Below are positions 11,040-21,475 of a stretch of 64,000 nt of DNA, in pieces. The position numbers were made by a program, and so were the translations under genes. This stretch comes from Micrasema longulum (taxonomy: Eukaryota; Arthropoda; Insecta; Trichoptera; Brachycentridae), in contig JAGVSM010004264.1 in NCBI GenBank assembly GCA_022494885.1, positions 1 to 64,000 of the forward strand, written 5' to 3'. The notes beneath the pieces are model-generated. The model had not been told where the DNA came from and searched no databases. It saw only the letters and a list, made by a program, of their open reading frames with translations. Position 1 is the first letter of the stretch. Each line of letters starts with the position of its first letter.

Positions 11040-11235
11040 GTCACCTTTTGCGATAATAAAGTCCGCGCCGTTCTTCCTAGACACCGGAAGTCCTCCGCTC
11101 CCTGTCCCTTCCCCCCTCCCTTCGCTTCCCGCCCCGTCACGTCTCGGCCTTCTGGAACCGGAAGCAGTTTCCTGCCGCACCGGAAACGCGCAACTTTTAA
11201 CTACGTAGCCTTCCAGTTTCGTAGAAAATACGGTC
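11040..11235. promoter_or_regulatory. CpG-rich island with three CCGGAA sites
   Basis: ACCGGAAG occurs at 11,083-11,090 and 11,157-11,164, ACCGGAAAC at 11,179-11,187, and a CACGTC motif near 11,138. A C-rich polypyrimidine run lies between. GC content is far above its flanks. It resembles the island at 3.66-3.77 kb in motif content. It may be a promoter remnant or a repeat; no transcript evidence is visible. A 90-codon minus-strand frame across it looks compositional. Confidence 0.3.
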
Positions 11236-11498
11236 CGCACAGCGACAGTGATAGAAATGGTATCGTTGTAATTAATCATCATTTATAAGCGTTATTAAAA
11301 ATATATTGTTATTAAAACTATTTAATACTATTTATTCCCTAGTTCTCTGCGATGTTTTTTTGGGTTATCGTGCCGTGAAATAATACTCCTTCTTACCGAT
11401 GTTTCACACGCGCCAGCATTACAGCGCCCATTGTCAGGGCTGATGTAATTTTAGTGTCTTAGTGAATTGTAGTCGTATGCGGAATTTATACCGTGCCG

Positions 11499-11590
11499 AA
11501 CGGTTTGGGTAGGTAGGAATAAATTGCCTTATGGAAATATTCCTGCCCTTATGCATATATATGTAAACTGTATATGTATATAAATTGTTT
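11499..11590 (+). mobile_element. LINE-A copy 4, 3' end only
   Basis: Starts at GGTTTGGGTAGGTAGG and includes the TTGCC..GGAAAT palindrome remnant and CCTGCCCTTATGCATATATA. It is a severely 5'-truncated insertion. Confidence 0.7.
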
Positions 11591-11639
11591 AAATTAATAT
11601 ATAATACTAGGTTAGTACTGATTTTTCAAGATAGTTGAG

Positions 11640-11985
11640 TCTGCATGAACTTTTATGTTTTTTGACCAAAAACTGTAATAACTACCTTCTAAAAATAGTG
11701 TTAATCTCGAAAACGGCATACCTCAATTTGCTAAAAACACTTACACCTCAAAAATCTAACAGTACTTTAAAACTACTACTAAAACTGGTAAAATATGTAA
11801 TTATACACTTGTTTTAAGTATACTCGTATATAAAAATGTATTAATTGTTTTTAAGTCAAAAACATTCCAACTGTTGTGTAGATTTGTTTATTCACTCTTT
11901 TCACAAACGTGCTATTATCTCAGTTTCACTTTCCTATGGCTGACTGCTTTCTGCATAATTTTCGATCAATTTCGATCCGGCTAGG
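11640..11985 (-). mobile_element. MIT-1 copy 1 (miniature DNA element)
   Basis: Both arms of the MIT-1 element (see 21,632-22,592) lie close together here with only about 35 bp between them: the CTCGAAAACGGCATACCTC arm, then the arm ending TGACTGCTTTCTGCATAA. This is the uninterrupted arrangement that the copies at 21.6 and 27.1 kb lack. Confidence 0.6.
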
Positions 11986-12220
11986 TAAAAAAAACGGCAT
12001 GTTTTAATAAAAATATACCGACAAGAAACATTTTTTGCTCTCGACGAAATCCTGTTCCCATTTCCAGCTCTGGCATAAGTTGACTGACTGGAGAATGACG
12101 TTATCCTTGTCAAAGTTACAAATATTGGATACACTGCGACATTAAGATTTCGAAGAAACGCCAACTCTCCCTAAATACTGCCAGAAACTTCTGGTACGAT
12201 AGACATTGTCGTACAAATTA

Positions 12221-12266
12221 ATATATAAGTATTTTCAACTTATAAAAGTTGAAAATACTTATATAT
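12221..12266. repeat. Perfect 21-bp palindrome
   Basis: The arm at 12,221-12,241 begins ATATATAAGTATTTTC and pairs perfectly with 12,246-12,266, leaving a 4-nt loop. No T-run or gene suggests a terminator. Confidence 0.9.
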
Positions 12267-12699
12267 AATAAATACGCGATTTACCGGCCCAGTAAAAAGA
12301 TTTAAGGCGTTGTCAGTTTATAAAATGGGTTTTTTTCCTCAGAGTATACTATACTTTAAGATTTTTTCAGTTATTTATTATTTTATTTAGGTACTACAAC
12401 ATTCCCCATTACGCTTATTTAGCGAATATCCACACCAGGTAACATTTTTGGTTTTTGTATATATGCTGTTTTTGTACACAAGCGAGTTGGAAGCGCCATC
12501 TATGCATTGATATTGAAGTTAAGTATTTAATTAGCAGATTACTTTATTTTATGTAGTTAAGACTATACCTACTCCCGTCTTGGGAGAAAATCCAGATTTG
12601 TGTGCAGGTACACGAACCAAAAAATTTATTATTTTATTAAGGAAATCATACAGTAAAGTTTATATTTGAAGCACTAACTTTGTGTAACATAGGTTAATT

Positions 12700-13375
12700 A
12701 ACGTTCCACTAGATGATACTAATTAAAAAAAGAACTTAATACAATAAAACAGATTGCTTATAGTAATGGATATAATGAGAACTTAATTGATAAAATATTA
12801 AATCAAAAACAAAAACGCAAACTTATAAATAAATATTCATTTACATTTGACTCCCACAGTAAATAAAGCAAACCCACCTAAACAATGGAGGCGGATTCTT
12901 TTTATAAATGACATTTTTCAAAACAATTATCTAATTCCCTACCATCAAACATTAAACCGGCTTTCTACACAACAAATAACATAGGAACATTGTTAAAAAA
13001 TCACAAAGACAAAGTCCATAAATATAATAAATCTGGGATATACCAATTAAATTGTAATGGTTGCGATTCAATCATGGGAAAAACTAAAAGAAACTTTAAT
13101 ATTAGAGTAAAAAAACACTTAAGAAGCTTAAATATAATGATTTTTCTGAATTCGCAAATCATCTGATAGAAAATAATCACAACTTCCATAAAGACACTGG
13201 ATTAAAAGTACTTAAAATAAAATATTAAAATTAGACAACTTAGAAATCTTAGAAATTAAAAAAGCTATTCATAATAAGAAAACAATAATTAATAACCAAA
13301 TAAACAATATTCATTTTAGTCCTCTCCTGTCAAACTTCGAAAATAATGAAATCAAATTACCACCCGTGTAAGGAA
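12700..13375 (+). mobile_element. Penelope-like element, GIY-YIG endonuclease region (relic PLE-1)
   Basis: With frameshifts the plus strand reads NIGTLLKNHKDK, KSGIYQLNCNGCDSI, MGKTKRNFNIRVKKHL, then FANHLIENNHNF and EILEIKKAIHNKK. This is the C-terminal GIY-YIG domain of Penelope-like reverse transcriptases: GIY, a CxxC, the YIG region, the R..xH helix, a nuclease E-rich helix and an (L)LEilEI block. The YIG triad is damaged: MGK stands where a Tyr-Ile-Gly stretch is expected. The reverse transcriptase itself is not visible upstream. Several stops show it is dead. Confidence 0.75.
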
Positions 13376-13499
13376 AAAACGACTTAATTTATTGGGTCCA
13401 TGTGTTGTATTTAGTGAACATGATAAAAATAAAAAAGGAATCAAATCATTACTTACGTAAACCTTGACGAAGAAGCTTGTTTGCTTTAAACCGGTCGGT

Positions 13500-13915
13500 G
13501 GAAAATAAAAATTAGTGGTTAAAAACAAAGTTGTTTTATTTATTTTATTAAATCATTCAGTCTTTATTTAAATACAAGCTACAAAAGAACAATTAAAAAA
13601 AGTAAGACCAATTACAGATTTCACATTAATTTATTATGAAAGCAGGAGGAAAGGGGAAAACATAATTTAATTCTAAAAAAATACAAATATATAAATATTA
13701 AATAAAAGTACATAAAAGGGAGAAGACATTGTATAGCTCCAACTATGCTTTCCTCCCCTCTCTCTCTGCCTCCATAAACATTTATATTTCTTAGTAAAAA
13801 TTCACAACCAAAAATAATTAATTAGATGCAGGTAGTAGATGTACATATGAATAAGTAAAAATTAATAAAAGGTATGTGTTTTATTAAAATTCTATACATA
13901 TCTACTTTTACACTT
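13500..13915 (-). mobile_element. Possible LINE 3' UTR (LINE-P-like)
   Basis: The block near 13,840-13,905 (AAAGGTATGTG, CATATCTACTTTTACAC) matches the LINE-P 3' region at 30,540-30,590. AT-rich non-coding sequence and an AATAAAATAAATAAA-type end on the minus strand fit a 5'-truncated retroelement tail. Confidence 0.35.
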
Positions 13916-14279
13916 TTTTGTGACAGTGTATGTAAATTTAGGCGAAAAATTATAGAAATTTTGAGAGAAGCAGATATTTAACTTTATTATTTTATACATA
14001 TTCTTTCATTTCGTTTCTTTTACATTTATTATATTGAACATAATTCAAATTATTGTATTATTGTTGTATTAATTATTGTTTTGGTGTGTGCATGAGTTTC
14101 TTACACTAATATACAAAGAAATTGGCAATATTTGTGTACATACACTGTTTGTTTACCTAATAAAATAAACAAATAAAATAAATAAATAAATAAATACACA
14201 GAAAACATTTTTTTATAAAAAACATTTTATAAAACATTTTCAATTTAAAAAAAGAATAAACATAAATTACAAGCACGAT

Positions 14280-14400
14280 GTAATAAATAATATTTACATA
14301 TAAGTTATTAATTTTAAAATACTTGGTACTCTTCCATTTATTTATTTTAACCAATTAGCGCTTTCACCCTCTAATGGGCATCTTCAGACTGGTGAATTTA
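14280..14400 (-). mobile_element. Penelope-type terminal repeat with hammerhead-like motif, copy 1
   Basis: On the minus strand, 14,393 to 14,350 reads ACCAGT, CTGAAGA, a GCCC..GGGT stem, GAAA, the palindrome GCGC, TA, then ATTGGT. This follows the minimal hammerhead order: stem I, CUGANGA, stem II, GAAA, very short stem III, NUH cleavage site, stem I. ACCAGT and ATTGGT pair over six positions with one wobble. One extra T precedes stem II. GTACCAAGTATTTT and a TAACTTATATG palindrome follow and recur at 16.85 and 33.8 kb. Penelope elements are known to carry such ribozymes in their terminal repeats. Confidence 0.5.
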
Positions 14401-16024
14401 TACAGCATAAGGATAATTTATATAAAACTAAATATTATCTTGATTGTAGGTACATTTAAAAATAAGTTGGAAAAGATACAATACGCAATATTTCAATGGA
14501 TTAGAGTGAGAAAAATTATTGAAACATGTGTTGACGGTGTACTTTAAGAGAATATTCTATTATATGAAAAACATTTATTGTTTTATTACAAGGTACGGGG
14601 TCCAACTAAGGCTATTATATAAGCTAAAATATAAGCTATTACATCATTACAATGGAATCCCATTAAGAATTGTCAATAAATAATTTAAATAAAATTTCAA
14701 GCATGCTTGAAAATGTAAGTATTTCTGCATTATGCTTGTTTTAGTCTGTTTAAAAGAAGTTTTTTTTTAAAGTTGACGTGCTTGTTAAATTTTTTCTGCG
14801 ATTGTTTTTAAAAACATGTTTTACATCGATTGAAATTATTAAATATATGAAGCTGGCGTCTCATCAAAAACCTTCTCTTTGCTCTCCAGTAAAATTCATT
14901 ATTTATTAATGAGCCGACTAACGACCAGACCGACTTGCGACCTAACAGAACCTGCTGTGGTCGTAAGTCGAGGGCTACCCATACATATTTCCTAAGTTAA
15001 TTTGTATAATTCGTTACTGGTAGTTGTTAAAATCGTGAAAAATGTTAGAAGGCTGAAATCAAACTACAATTGCATTATAATAGTTATAATCGCACTATTA
15101 AAATTTATTCCTAAACGGCATAACCGATGTACGTGCGGTTTTCAGCGAAATGTAGATCTTTGATCTGCGCGTGTTTGTAGATATGAAAATTTTCAATCGA
15201 ATCTGTAAAAAAAACGCATAAGTATTTTTTTCATCGACCTACCAGGGTTGCATTCGACAAGAACGCATACACAAAAAATTGAAGAATGTTGTTTGTTGTG
15301 TTTCAAAAAAGATTGTTTTAAATGTTTACAAACATCATTAACTTTTTATGGATCCCAATTCGATTTTTTCCTTAAATTCCTTATAATTTATTCCCATTTA
15401 TTTATTTTCACTGGTTTTTTTTGGTAATATCAAAATAATATTAACTGACATTCAATACATTTTTTAAATCGCATTCATGAATAAAGTGGACCCCTGTTGG
15501 TGAGATGAACCGAGTTTTGACATTTGCAAAAAGAATTCGACATGATATATTTTATGTTCTGGAATTCAACCATAAATACTTAAGTACCTGCTTATAAATG
15601 AAAAGTCTTTTTTCAAGGTATTAGCAAGCAAGCCAACGTTCTGGTAGGACAATGTCTGTCGGGTCCGCCAGTATGTATATAAAAAGGGCCAAACCTCAAA
15701 AAGTGATTCTTTTTTACGACTTATTTTGGACCTCATATATTCAATATTCATAAAACGGAGAAGGGTTCAATAAAAACTTAAGGGTAGGTTGTATTCCAAA
15801 AACCGAGTGAATAAAATCCCCCTTTCGGGAAATTATTTTTCATATTTGATCTTCAAAATTCGATATTCAATGGTAAACTAGCTCGAATGATTTTTTACAG
15901 TATCATTTTTAAAAAGTGGACTACCATCACACATTCTGCAACATATCGCTGAATATTATTAACACAATTTTAGTGCATGTTTGGACATGGTGGTGTTTGC
16001 AAGGTGAAAGTGAATTTAGTATTT
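14401..16024. other. Long AT-rich stretch, no gene recognised
   Basis: Contains an 11/12-match inverted repeat (CGACTTGCGACC at 14,931-14,942 with GGTCGTAAGTCG at 14,959-14,970). I found no coding or mobile-element signature otherwise. Confidence 0.4.
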
Positions 16025-16125
16025 GGATGTTGGTGTAGTGAGTGTCCTGACGCAGAGACGGGTACGTCTCGAAACCGGTAGACAAAAAAAGTCGGTAAGT
16101 GGTTGAATATTAATTAAAATCTTTG
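16025..16125 (+). mobile_element. Hammerhead-like motif, type 2 copy 1 (Penelope-type terminus)
   Basis: CTGACGC at 16,047-16,053, stem II GAGACG (16,055-16,060) and CGTCTC (16,065-16,070) around loop GGTA, GAAA at 16,071-16,074, then CCG (16,075-16,077) pairing with CGG (16,093-16,095) and TA at 16,096-16,097. The order fits a hammerhead, but the core has C where the final A of CUGANGA is expected, and an extra A. A sister sequence lies at 34,619-34,683. Confidence 0.4.
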
Positions 16126-16194
16126 AGCACAAAAATAATGCTTTGAACATAAATAATACATATGTTTAATTTATAAGTTGTTTATCACATATTT

Positions 16195-16835
16195 TAATAC
16201 ATCACAAGAGAGATGAAGAAAATTTTAGAGAATGTAATATAAGTCTAGACATCTACAGGGCTTATGACCTGTCATTGGCTGGTTTATGTGGCCACTTTAC
16301 ACATTGTGCAACATTCACCATTCTGCCCATATAGGAACATCTATATTCCTTCAATTCTTTCATCTGTAGATGTTTGTGAAGTTAAAGAGGTTGAGAGTTG
16401 AATCCAGTCCTTGTCTACAAAAATTCGAACGTCCTCAAAATAGTGATGATAAATCCACCTGGTCCATGAAGAAGTATAGAAATTGAAAAAAAAAATCTCG
16501 CGTTGCCAAGTATATAGGTGAAATAATTCAATTAGATGAATCTCACCCGCATAAATAAAGGTTTCAGCTCTTTAACTTCACAAACATCAACAGAAGAAAG
16601 AATTGAACGAATATAGATGTTAAAATATGGATGTGAATGTAACAAAGTGTGTAAAGTGGCCACTTAAACCAGCCAATGACGCCCTGTGGATGCCTAGACT
16701 TCCATAGTACCTGCTCTTAAATGTTCTTCATCTCTGTTGTAATATGTTAATATTAACAGCTTTCCGACGAATTGAATCCAGTCTTATCTACTAAAATTCG
16801 GACAAACTCAAAACATCTCTGTTTAATATTTACCA
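16195..16835. repeat. FB-1 composite (Z'-Y' then X-Y-Z-X)
   Basis: The first part, to about 16,390, is reverse Z and part of reverse Y. A forward X (GTTGAATCCAGTCCTTGTC), Y (CACCTGGTCCATGAAGAAG, AAAGGTTTCAGCTC), Z and a second X follow. It belongs to the CATCTCTGTTGTAATATG sequence subtype. Confidence 0.8.
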
Positions 16836-16844
16836 GTCTGAAGA

Positions 16845-16925
16845 TGGCCATTAGAGGGTGAAAAGAGGAAGTATACCAAGTATTTTTAATTGGTAACTTA
16901 TATTTAAATATAAGTTATTATATCA
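16845..16925 (+). mobile_element. Penelope-type terminal repeat, decayed copy
   Basis: ACCAGTCTGAAGATGG..GAGGGTGAAA matches the 14.35-kb copy, but the GCGC stem III is lost. ACCAAGTATTTTTAATTGG and a TAACTTATATTTAAATATAA palindrome follow. Confidence 0.55.
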
Positions 16926-17104
16926 ACATATTTCTTAACCTTCTGTTCGAATTTTGATATATTTTTTTCTTCATTATCGTTTTTTGGTATCTTAATATTT
17001 TTTACTGCCTCATATAAAATTGAATTTTGTGACTGCCTTTTTTTTTAAATGGGAGTCTGATTTGTACCTTTTCTCTTGATGATTTCGATGATTGAAATAA
17101 AATT

Positions 17105-17685
17105 ATAAATAAAAATATTGTATTACAACAGCGATGAAGAACATTCTAGACAAGGTAATATAGATATCTAGGCATCTACAGGGCTTATGACCTATCATTG
17201 GCTGGTTTAAGTGACCACTTTACACACTTCATCTGTTGATGTTTGTGAAGTTAAAGAGCTGAAACCTTTATTTATGTGGTTGAGATTTATCTTTTTGAAT
17301 GATTTCACATACATACTAGGCAACGCCTGAAAATTTTATTTTTTCCATTTTTATACTTCTTCATGAACCAGGTGGATTTATCAACAATATTTTGAATTAG
17401 TTCAAACTTTTGAAGACAAGGACTGGATTCAACTCCCTAATATGTCTAACCAATAAAGATTTTCAAATATGGGCAGAATGGTGAATGTTACACAGTGTGT
17501 AAAGTGGCCACTTAAACTAGACAACGACAGGTCATAGGCCCTGTAGATGCCTAGACTTCTATATTACCTTCTCTAGAATTTTCTTCATCTCTGTTGTAAT
17601 ATGTCAATGTTTGCAGCTACCCAGGGAGTTTAATCCAGTCCTTGTCTACAAAAATTTTGACAAACTCAAAATATTGTTGAAAAAA
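17105..17685. repeat. FB-1 composite (Z'-Y'-X' then Y-Z-X)
   Basis: The reverse-oriented unit runs from about 17,105 to 17,445, then switches to the forward orientation at a partial Y (ATGGGCAGAATGGTGAATG), Z and X. The two halves are inverted copies of one unit with a shortened loop. Confidence 0.8.
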
Positions 17686-17733
17686 TTATCAATAAAACTT
17701 CATGGTTTAGTTTCACTTTTATTTAATTATGAA

Positions 17734-17800
17734 CAACCAGCGCTTTCGCCTAAGAAGGCATCTTCAGGACTGGTGTCAGCGCCCGTTGGTCAAAATTCAA
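17734..17800 (-). mobile_element. Hammerhead-like motif, type 1 copy 2
   Basis: On the minus strand: ACCAGTC, CTGAAGA, T, GCCT-TCTT-AGGC, GAAA, GCGC, T, then GGTTGT. Stem II is perfect. The cleavage position reads T then G, a disfavoured base, so this copy is probably dead. It lies 50 bp from the end of an FB-1 copy. Confidence 0.45.
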
Positions 17801-18029
17801 TAAAAGTTAAACTAAGCCAAGAAGTTTTGTTGATAATTTTATTTCTAATTTTATCTAAATCATTAACTATGGAGTTTTATCAAAAAATATCTACAAATAA
17901 CATATATAATGTTCGTTTTGGCGTTGATGAATTTTTATAAATGTAATTTAATAGTCAACCTCATATTGAAATACTTGTATTGGCCTAGTAAATATAAATA
18001 AGAAGCGGGATGGTCCTCGACAGTTGCTG

Positions 18030-18300
18030 AGTAATGTAGTTAGTTTTGCAGCCGATAGTAGGGGGGACCTGGCACCCTGGCAGGTGCGAGGTGCGAGGTG
18101 GGAGCGGTCCCTCTCACCTGGCTGTTGTCCATAGATGTGCCCGGCCGGCCAAGAACAGTTAATCCGCTAAACTTCGAGGATTTTTTCCTCAGACAAGCGG
18201 AAGATGAATGGGGCCCATAAATCTAAGATCCAACCCTCCTCGCCGCCCCTCCCCGACTTGCGCCCTTCCCGATTGAGATGAAAAACTGTTTCGCCTCATT
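18030..18300. promoter_or_regulatory. GC-rich island with E-boxes, otherwise unexplained
   Basis: The most GC-rich single-copy-looking block in the first 20 kb. It contains GGCAGGTGCGAGGTGCGAGG, CACCTGG, a CGCCGCCCCTCCCC run and GGCCGGCC. I find no repeat partner elsewhere in the window and no convincing ORF. It could be a regulatory element or an exon-poor CpG island; the call rests only on composition and uniqueness. Confidence 0.25.
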
Positions 18301-18384
18301 TGAATAACGGAGAGTTTAATTAAATGATGCCGCGACCTTTGTTTTGATGGATCGGTAAAGTTTTATCAATCCTAGATATAACCG

Positions 18385-18505
18385 AATCAGATTGTGGTCC
18401 CGTGGCTAGTGTTGCGGACTCACGGATCGGAGGTCCGAGGTTCGAACCCCATTCGATCCCAACTTCTCGTTTTCTAATAATGAGTTATTTTCAACTAAAC
18501 AATTT
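18385..18505 (+). mobile_element. SINE-gamma copy 2
   Basis: CCCGTGGCTAGTG head, B box AGGTTCGAACCCC, and the TTTTCTAATAATGAGTTATTT body. The 3' end is cut off by an FB-1 fragment at about 18,510. Confidence 0.8.
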
Positions 18506-18514
18506 TTTCAGTTT

Positions 18515-18640
18515 GTCAGAGATGGAGAACGTTTTAGAGAAGGGAATATGGAAGTGCAGACATTTACAGCGCTTATGACCTGTCATTGGATGGTTTACGA
18601 AGCCACATTACACACTGTGTAAGATTCACCATTTTACCTA
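18515..18640 (-). repeat. FB-1 fragment (Z'-Y')
   Basis: GAGAAGGGAATATGGAAGT, CTTATGACCTGTCATTGGAT and ACACTGTGTAAGATTCACC are the reverse Z module and the edge of Y. Diverged. Confidence 0.75.
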
Positions 18641-18810
18641 TGTTTTTAAATATTTATTTTAGTTTTAGTGCTGCAGAGCAGCATTTATTTGATATTTTAA
18701 AATACATATTACAATTTGTTACCCACTAAGTCTAAAGACTTGGCGGTGGGACACATTTTTTTTATGACTGGTTTATTTTAATATTTTAAATAAAATAAAA
18801 TAAAATAACT
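18640..18810 (+). mobile_element. LINE 3' end with double hairpin and AAATAA tail
   Basis: GTGCTGCAGAGCAGCA forms one stem-loop, and CCCAC..AAGTCTAAAGACTT..GTGGG a second near 18,722-18,753. (AAATAA)n follows at about 18,788-18,807. It looks like the tail of a non-LTR element whose ORF is lost. Confidence 0.45.
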
Positions 18811-19199
18811 TTGTTTTTATGTACCACTTATATTTGTATAATTTGACAACCAATTAGTTTCAGCAATACTATGCCTTCTTCTGGGATAATTACAAACTAA
18901 CATAACATATATAAATTTTTCACAGTGAAGGTAGAGTGGGCGTGGCTACGGGAGTAGAGAAGAGAGGGGGTTTGTGTGTGATTGGGAGAGGGAACATATT
19001 TAAAATCGGACTATTACTAAAATTTACACCCTGTCTAATCTCCAGTATTTCAAAATAATCAAGTGCATATCTTTTTTTGTTTGTATGTAAAATTTTGATG
19101 CCATCTTCAAAGTTGAATAAGTGACTATTTATTTGTTAGGATACGTTCAGCAAACTTAGAAAAAATATTGTTTTTAAGACATCTCATATGTTCTTTAAC

Positions 19200-20142
19200 T
19201 TATTTATTTATTTATTTGACACTTTATATACATATATAATAAATATACATATACGGGCGGGCATATTGCCTTAAGGCAATTTCTTCTTACTTACCCAAAC
19301 CGTTCAGTTTGAGAAAATTATAAATACATGGACATATTGAATCTTACAATATTATACAAGAATTAAAAGCAAAGATTAACAAAAATAAATATAAAAAAAA
19401 AATATAACACTATACTATGAAGAGTGGAGAGGGGATGGGAAGGAAAGAAGAAGGATAAAGGAACAATTTAAATATTTAGGTGGTGACATTTCAATCTCGA
19501 CTTAAATGTAAATAAAGAAGGGGCGTCTCTAACATTAGTGGGTAGATTATTCCACAATCGAGCGGCTACTACTGTGAAAGAGGAGGCAAGAAAATTAGAG
19601 CGATGACAGGTATTAAAAGGGTTCTCTCGTTATTAGAACAAAGAGATAGTCCGTGTTGTGAAAGAGGTTGGATGAGCTCTCTCAGATAAACAGGCGAAGT
19701 GGGATTATTTAAAATATTGTGAAGAAGTGATAGAATGTGAATGTTTCTTCTATGCCTGATACTGAGCCAGTGTAGTTGCGTGCGATACTCAGTTATGTGG
19801 TCAAATTTGCAAAGATTAAAGATATAACGAATACAAATATTCTGCAATCGTTCTAACTTATCAAGCAATTCAGAGTTAGCATCTGGATAACATACATCCG
19901 CGTAGTCAAGGAGTGGAAGAAGTAAGCTCTGGACTAATGTTTGCTTAACATTAATTGGCAAGAAATTCTGTAATCTTTTAAGTGGTGCAAACTGCTATAA
20001 AGTTTACGACTAACTTCGTTAACCTGATCGTGCCACTCTAAATGCTTATGAATGATAATACCTAAGTTTTTGACTGAAGTCATGAATGGAATTTCTGTAC
20101 CATCTATTTTGAAAAGAGGAAGTGTGGAAAAATTCACTCTAG
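19200..20142 (-). mobile_element. LINE-A copy 2, RT C-terminal region and 3' end
   Basis: Minus-strand frames give PLFKIDGTEIPFMTSVKNLG, then, after a frameshift near 19,960, PINVKQTLVQSLLLPLLDYAD, LERLQNICIRYIFNL and HWLSIRHRRNIHILSLLHNI. The segment corresponds to the thumb and C-terminal tail of a Jockey/CR1-like reverse transcriptase. The tail end has GGCGGGCATATTGCCTTAAG and (TTTA)n at 19,201-19,216 (plus strand). TGG is kept at HWLS, where the 41-kb copy has a stop. Confidence 0.85.
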
Positions 20143-21034
20143 TTTTAAAAAGTACGTCATGTTTTTCCTATATAAAATGACTTGCAGTCTTGGTTTATTT
20201 TACATTACTTTAATTCGTATTATACAAATTTATTTATTAACAGGCACTATAAAGGATTTAGAAAATATTTTCAGTTTTTTTTTTTCATTTGAAGATCTTT
20301 CATTACAATGATAGTTTGTGATAGATCATTGAACAACCTTGGAAGAACGCAATTTAATGATCGCTCTCCGAAGTAATTTGTAATTTGGCGAATGATCAGA
20401 AAGTTTGAAGTCCGGTAGTCAGTCCATCAGTCAGTCCGTAAGTTCGAAGATGCATATTGATTAAATTCTTTTCTGTTGATTTTAGTGAAGTTTGCTTGCC
20501 CGTTTATCTCTATGACAATGTCTCTAATATTTAGTCCTAAAAATTGCTGTTAAATTTTTCTTCCCGGTGATGAGTAGCTAGTACACATGCATCTAATAAC
20601 TTAAATATCTCCATATAACATTATAAATCATGGGTTTAGATTTTTTGTATTCTTCTGTTGTACATTTACGTATCGGATAATTAAAAAAAAAAAAAAAAAC
20701 ATTCTTATTTGGAACAGAAAAAGCATTTTATCAAAAATCGAAGATAAATCACCAATCCAATAGAAAGTTTCAATGTGTCGCATGTTGCGTACGTAGTAAA
20801 AGAGTAATCCTAATGTATAATTGGCACACACGCTCTTTACGTCTCACTTTCGCTAATACTGGTATATTCGGGAGCGAAAGAAACAATTTCACGCATCACA
20901 CGCGCGAACAGCAAAGTTTCTAGTACATCTCCCAGACGCCCGTTAGTAGTTCTCCGACTTTCGTCATTCGTCAGGGGCAATTTTATCGTACGCCCCGAGA
21001 GAATGAGCTTATGATTGTTTCACGTTTTTAACAA
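20143..21034. other. Intergenic, no gene recognised
   Basis: Holds an A-run at 20,681-20,699 and a CpG-richer patch at about 20,830-21,000 (CACACGCGCGAAC, CGTACGCCCCGAGAG). No motif cluster strong enough to call. Confidence 0.35.
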
Positions 21035-21475
21035 TTCATCATCATCAGTGGCGCTACAGCCCGTTGTGGGCCCTGGCCTCCTCCAGAATTTGTCTCCATT
21101 CGTCTCTGCACTCTGCGGCTCTTCTCCTAATGTCACTTTCCACATTATCCAGCCATCTTAATTTTGGTCTGCCTCTGCTTCGTCTGCCTTCCGCAGTGGT
21201 ATAAAGAATCTTTTTTGGGGTACGGTTATCATTCATTCTGTGCACATGCCCAACCATTGTAATCTTCTTATTTTGATGAATTGTGCAATGTTGGGTTCGC
21301 CATACAGTGCCTCTATTCATGACTAAACCGTCTCCTCCACACTCCGTTTGGGTTGACAGCACTAAATATCTTCCTTAATATTTTTCTTTCGAATACTAAT
21401 ACCATATTTTCATCTCTTTTGATCATAACCCAGTATTCGGCACCATATGCTATGAGCGGTCTGAGGAGAGTAGAT
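21035..21475 (-). mobile_element. RTE-clade LINE, C-terminal end (RTE-2 copy 1)
   Basis: Minus-strand frames give LLRPLIAYGAEYW, VFERKILRKIF, then after a frameshift VGHVHRMNDNRTPKKIL, GRRSRGRPKLRWLDNVESDI and DEWRQILEEARAHNGL before a stop. The order (Y/A-YGxExW, FERKILRKI, GHVxRM, RGRPxxRWxDxVxxD, EARAHxGL) is the RTE/BovB-type C-terminal signature. TGATGATGA repeats after the stop are a usual RTE tail. The 3' end matches 50,462-50,597. Confidence 0.9.
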
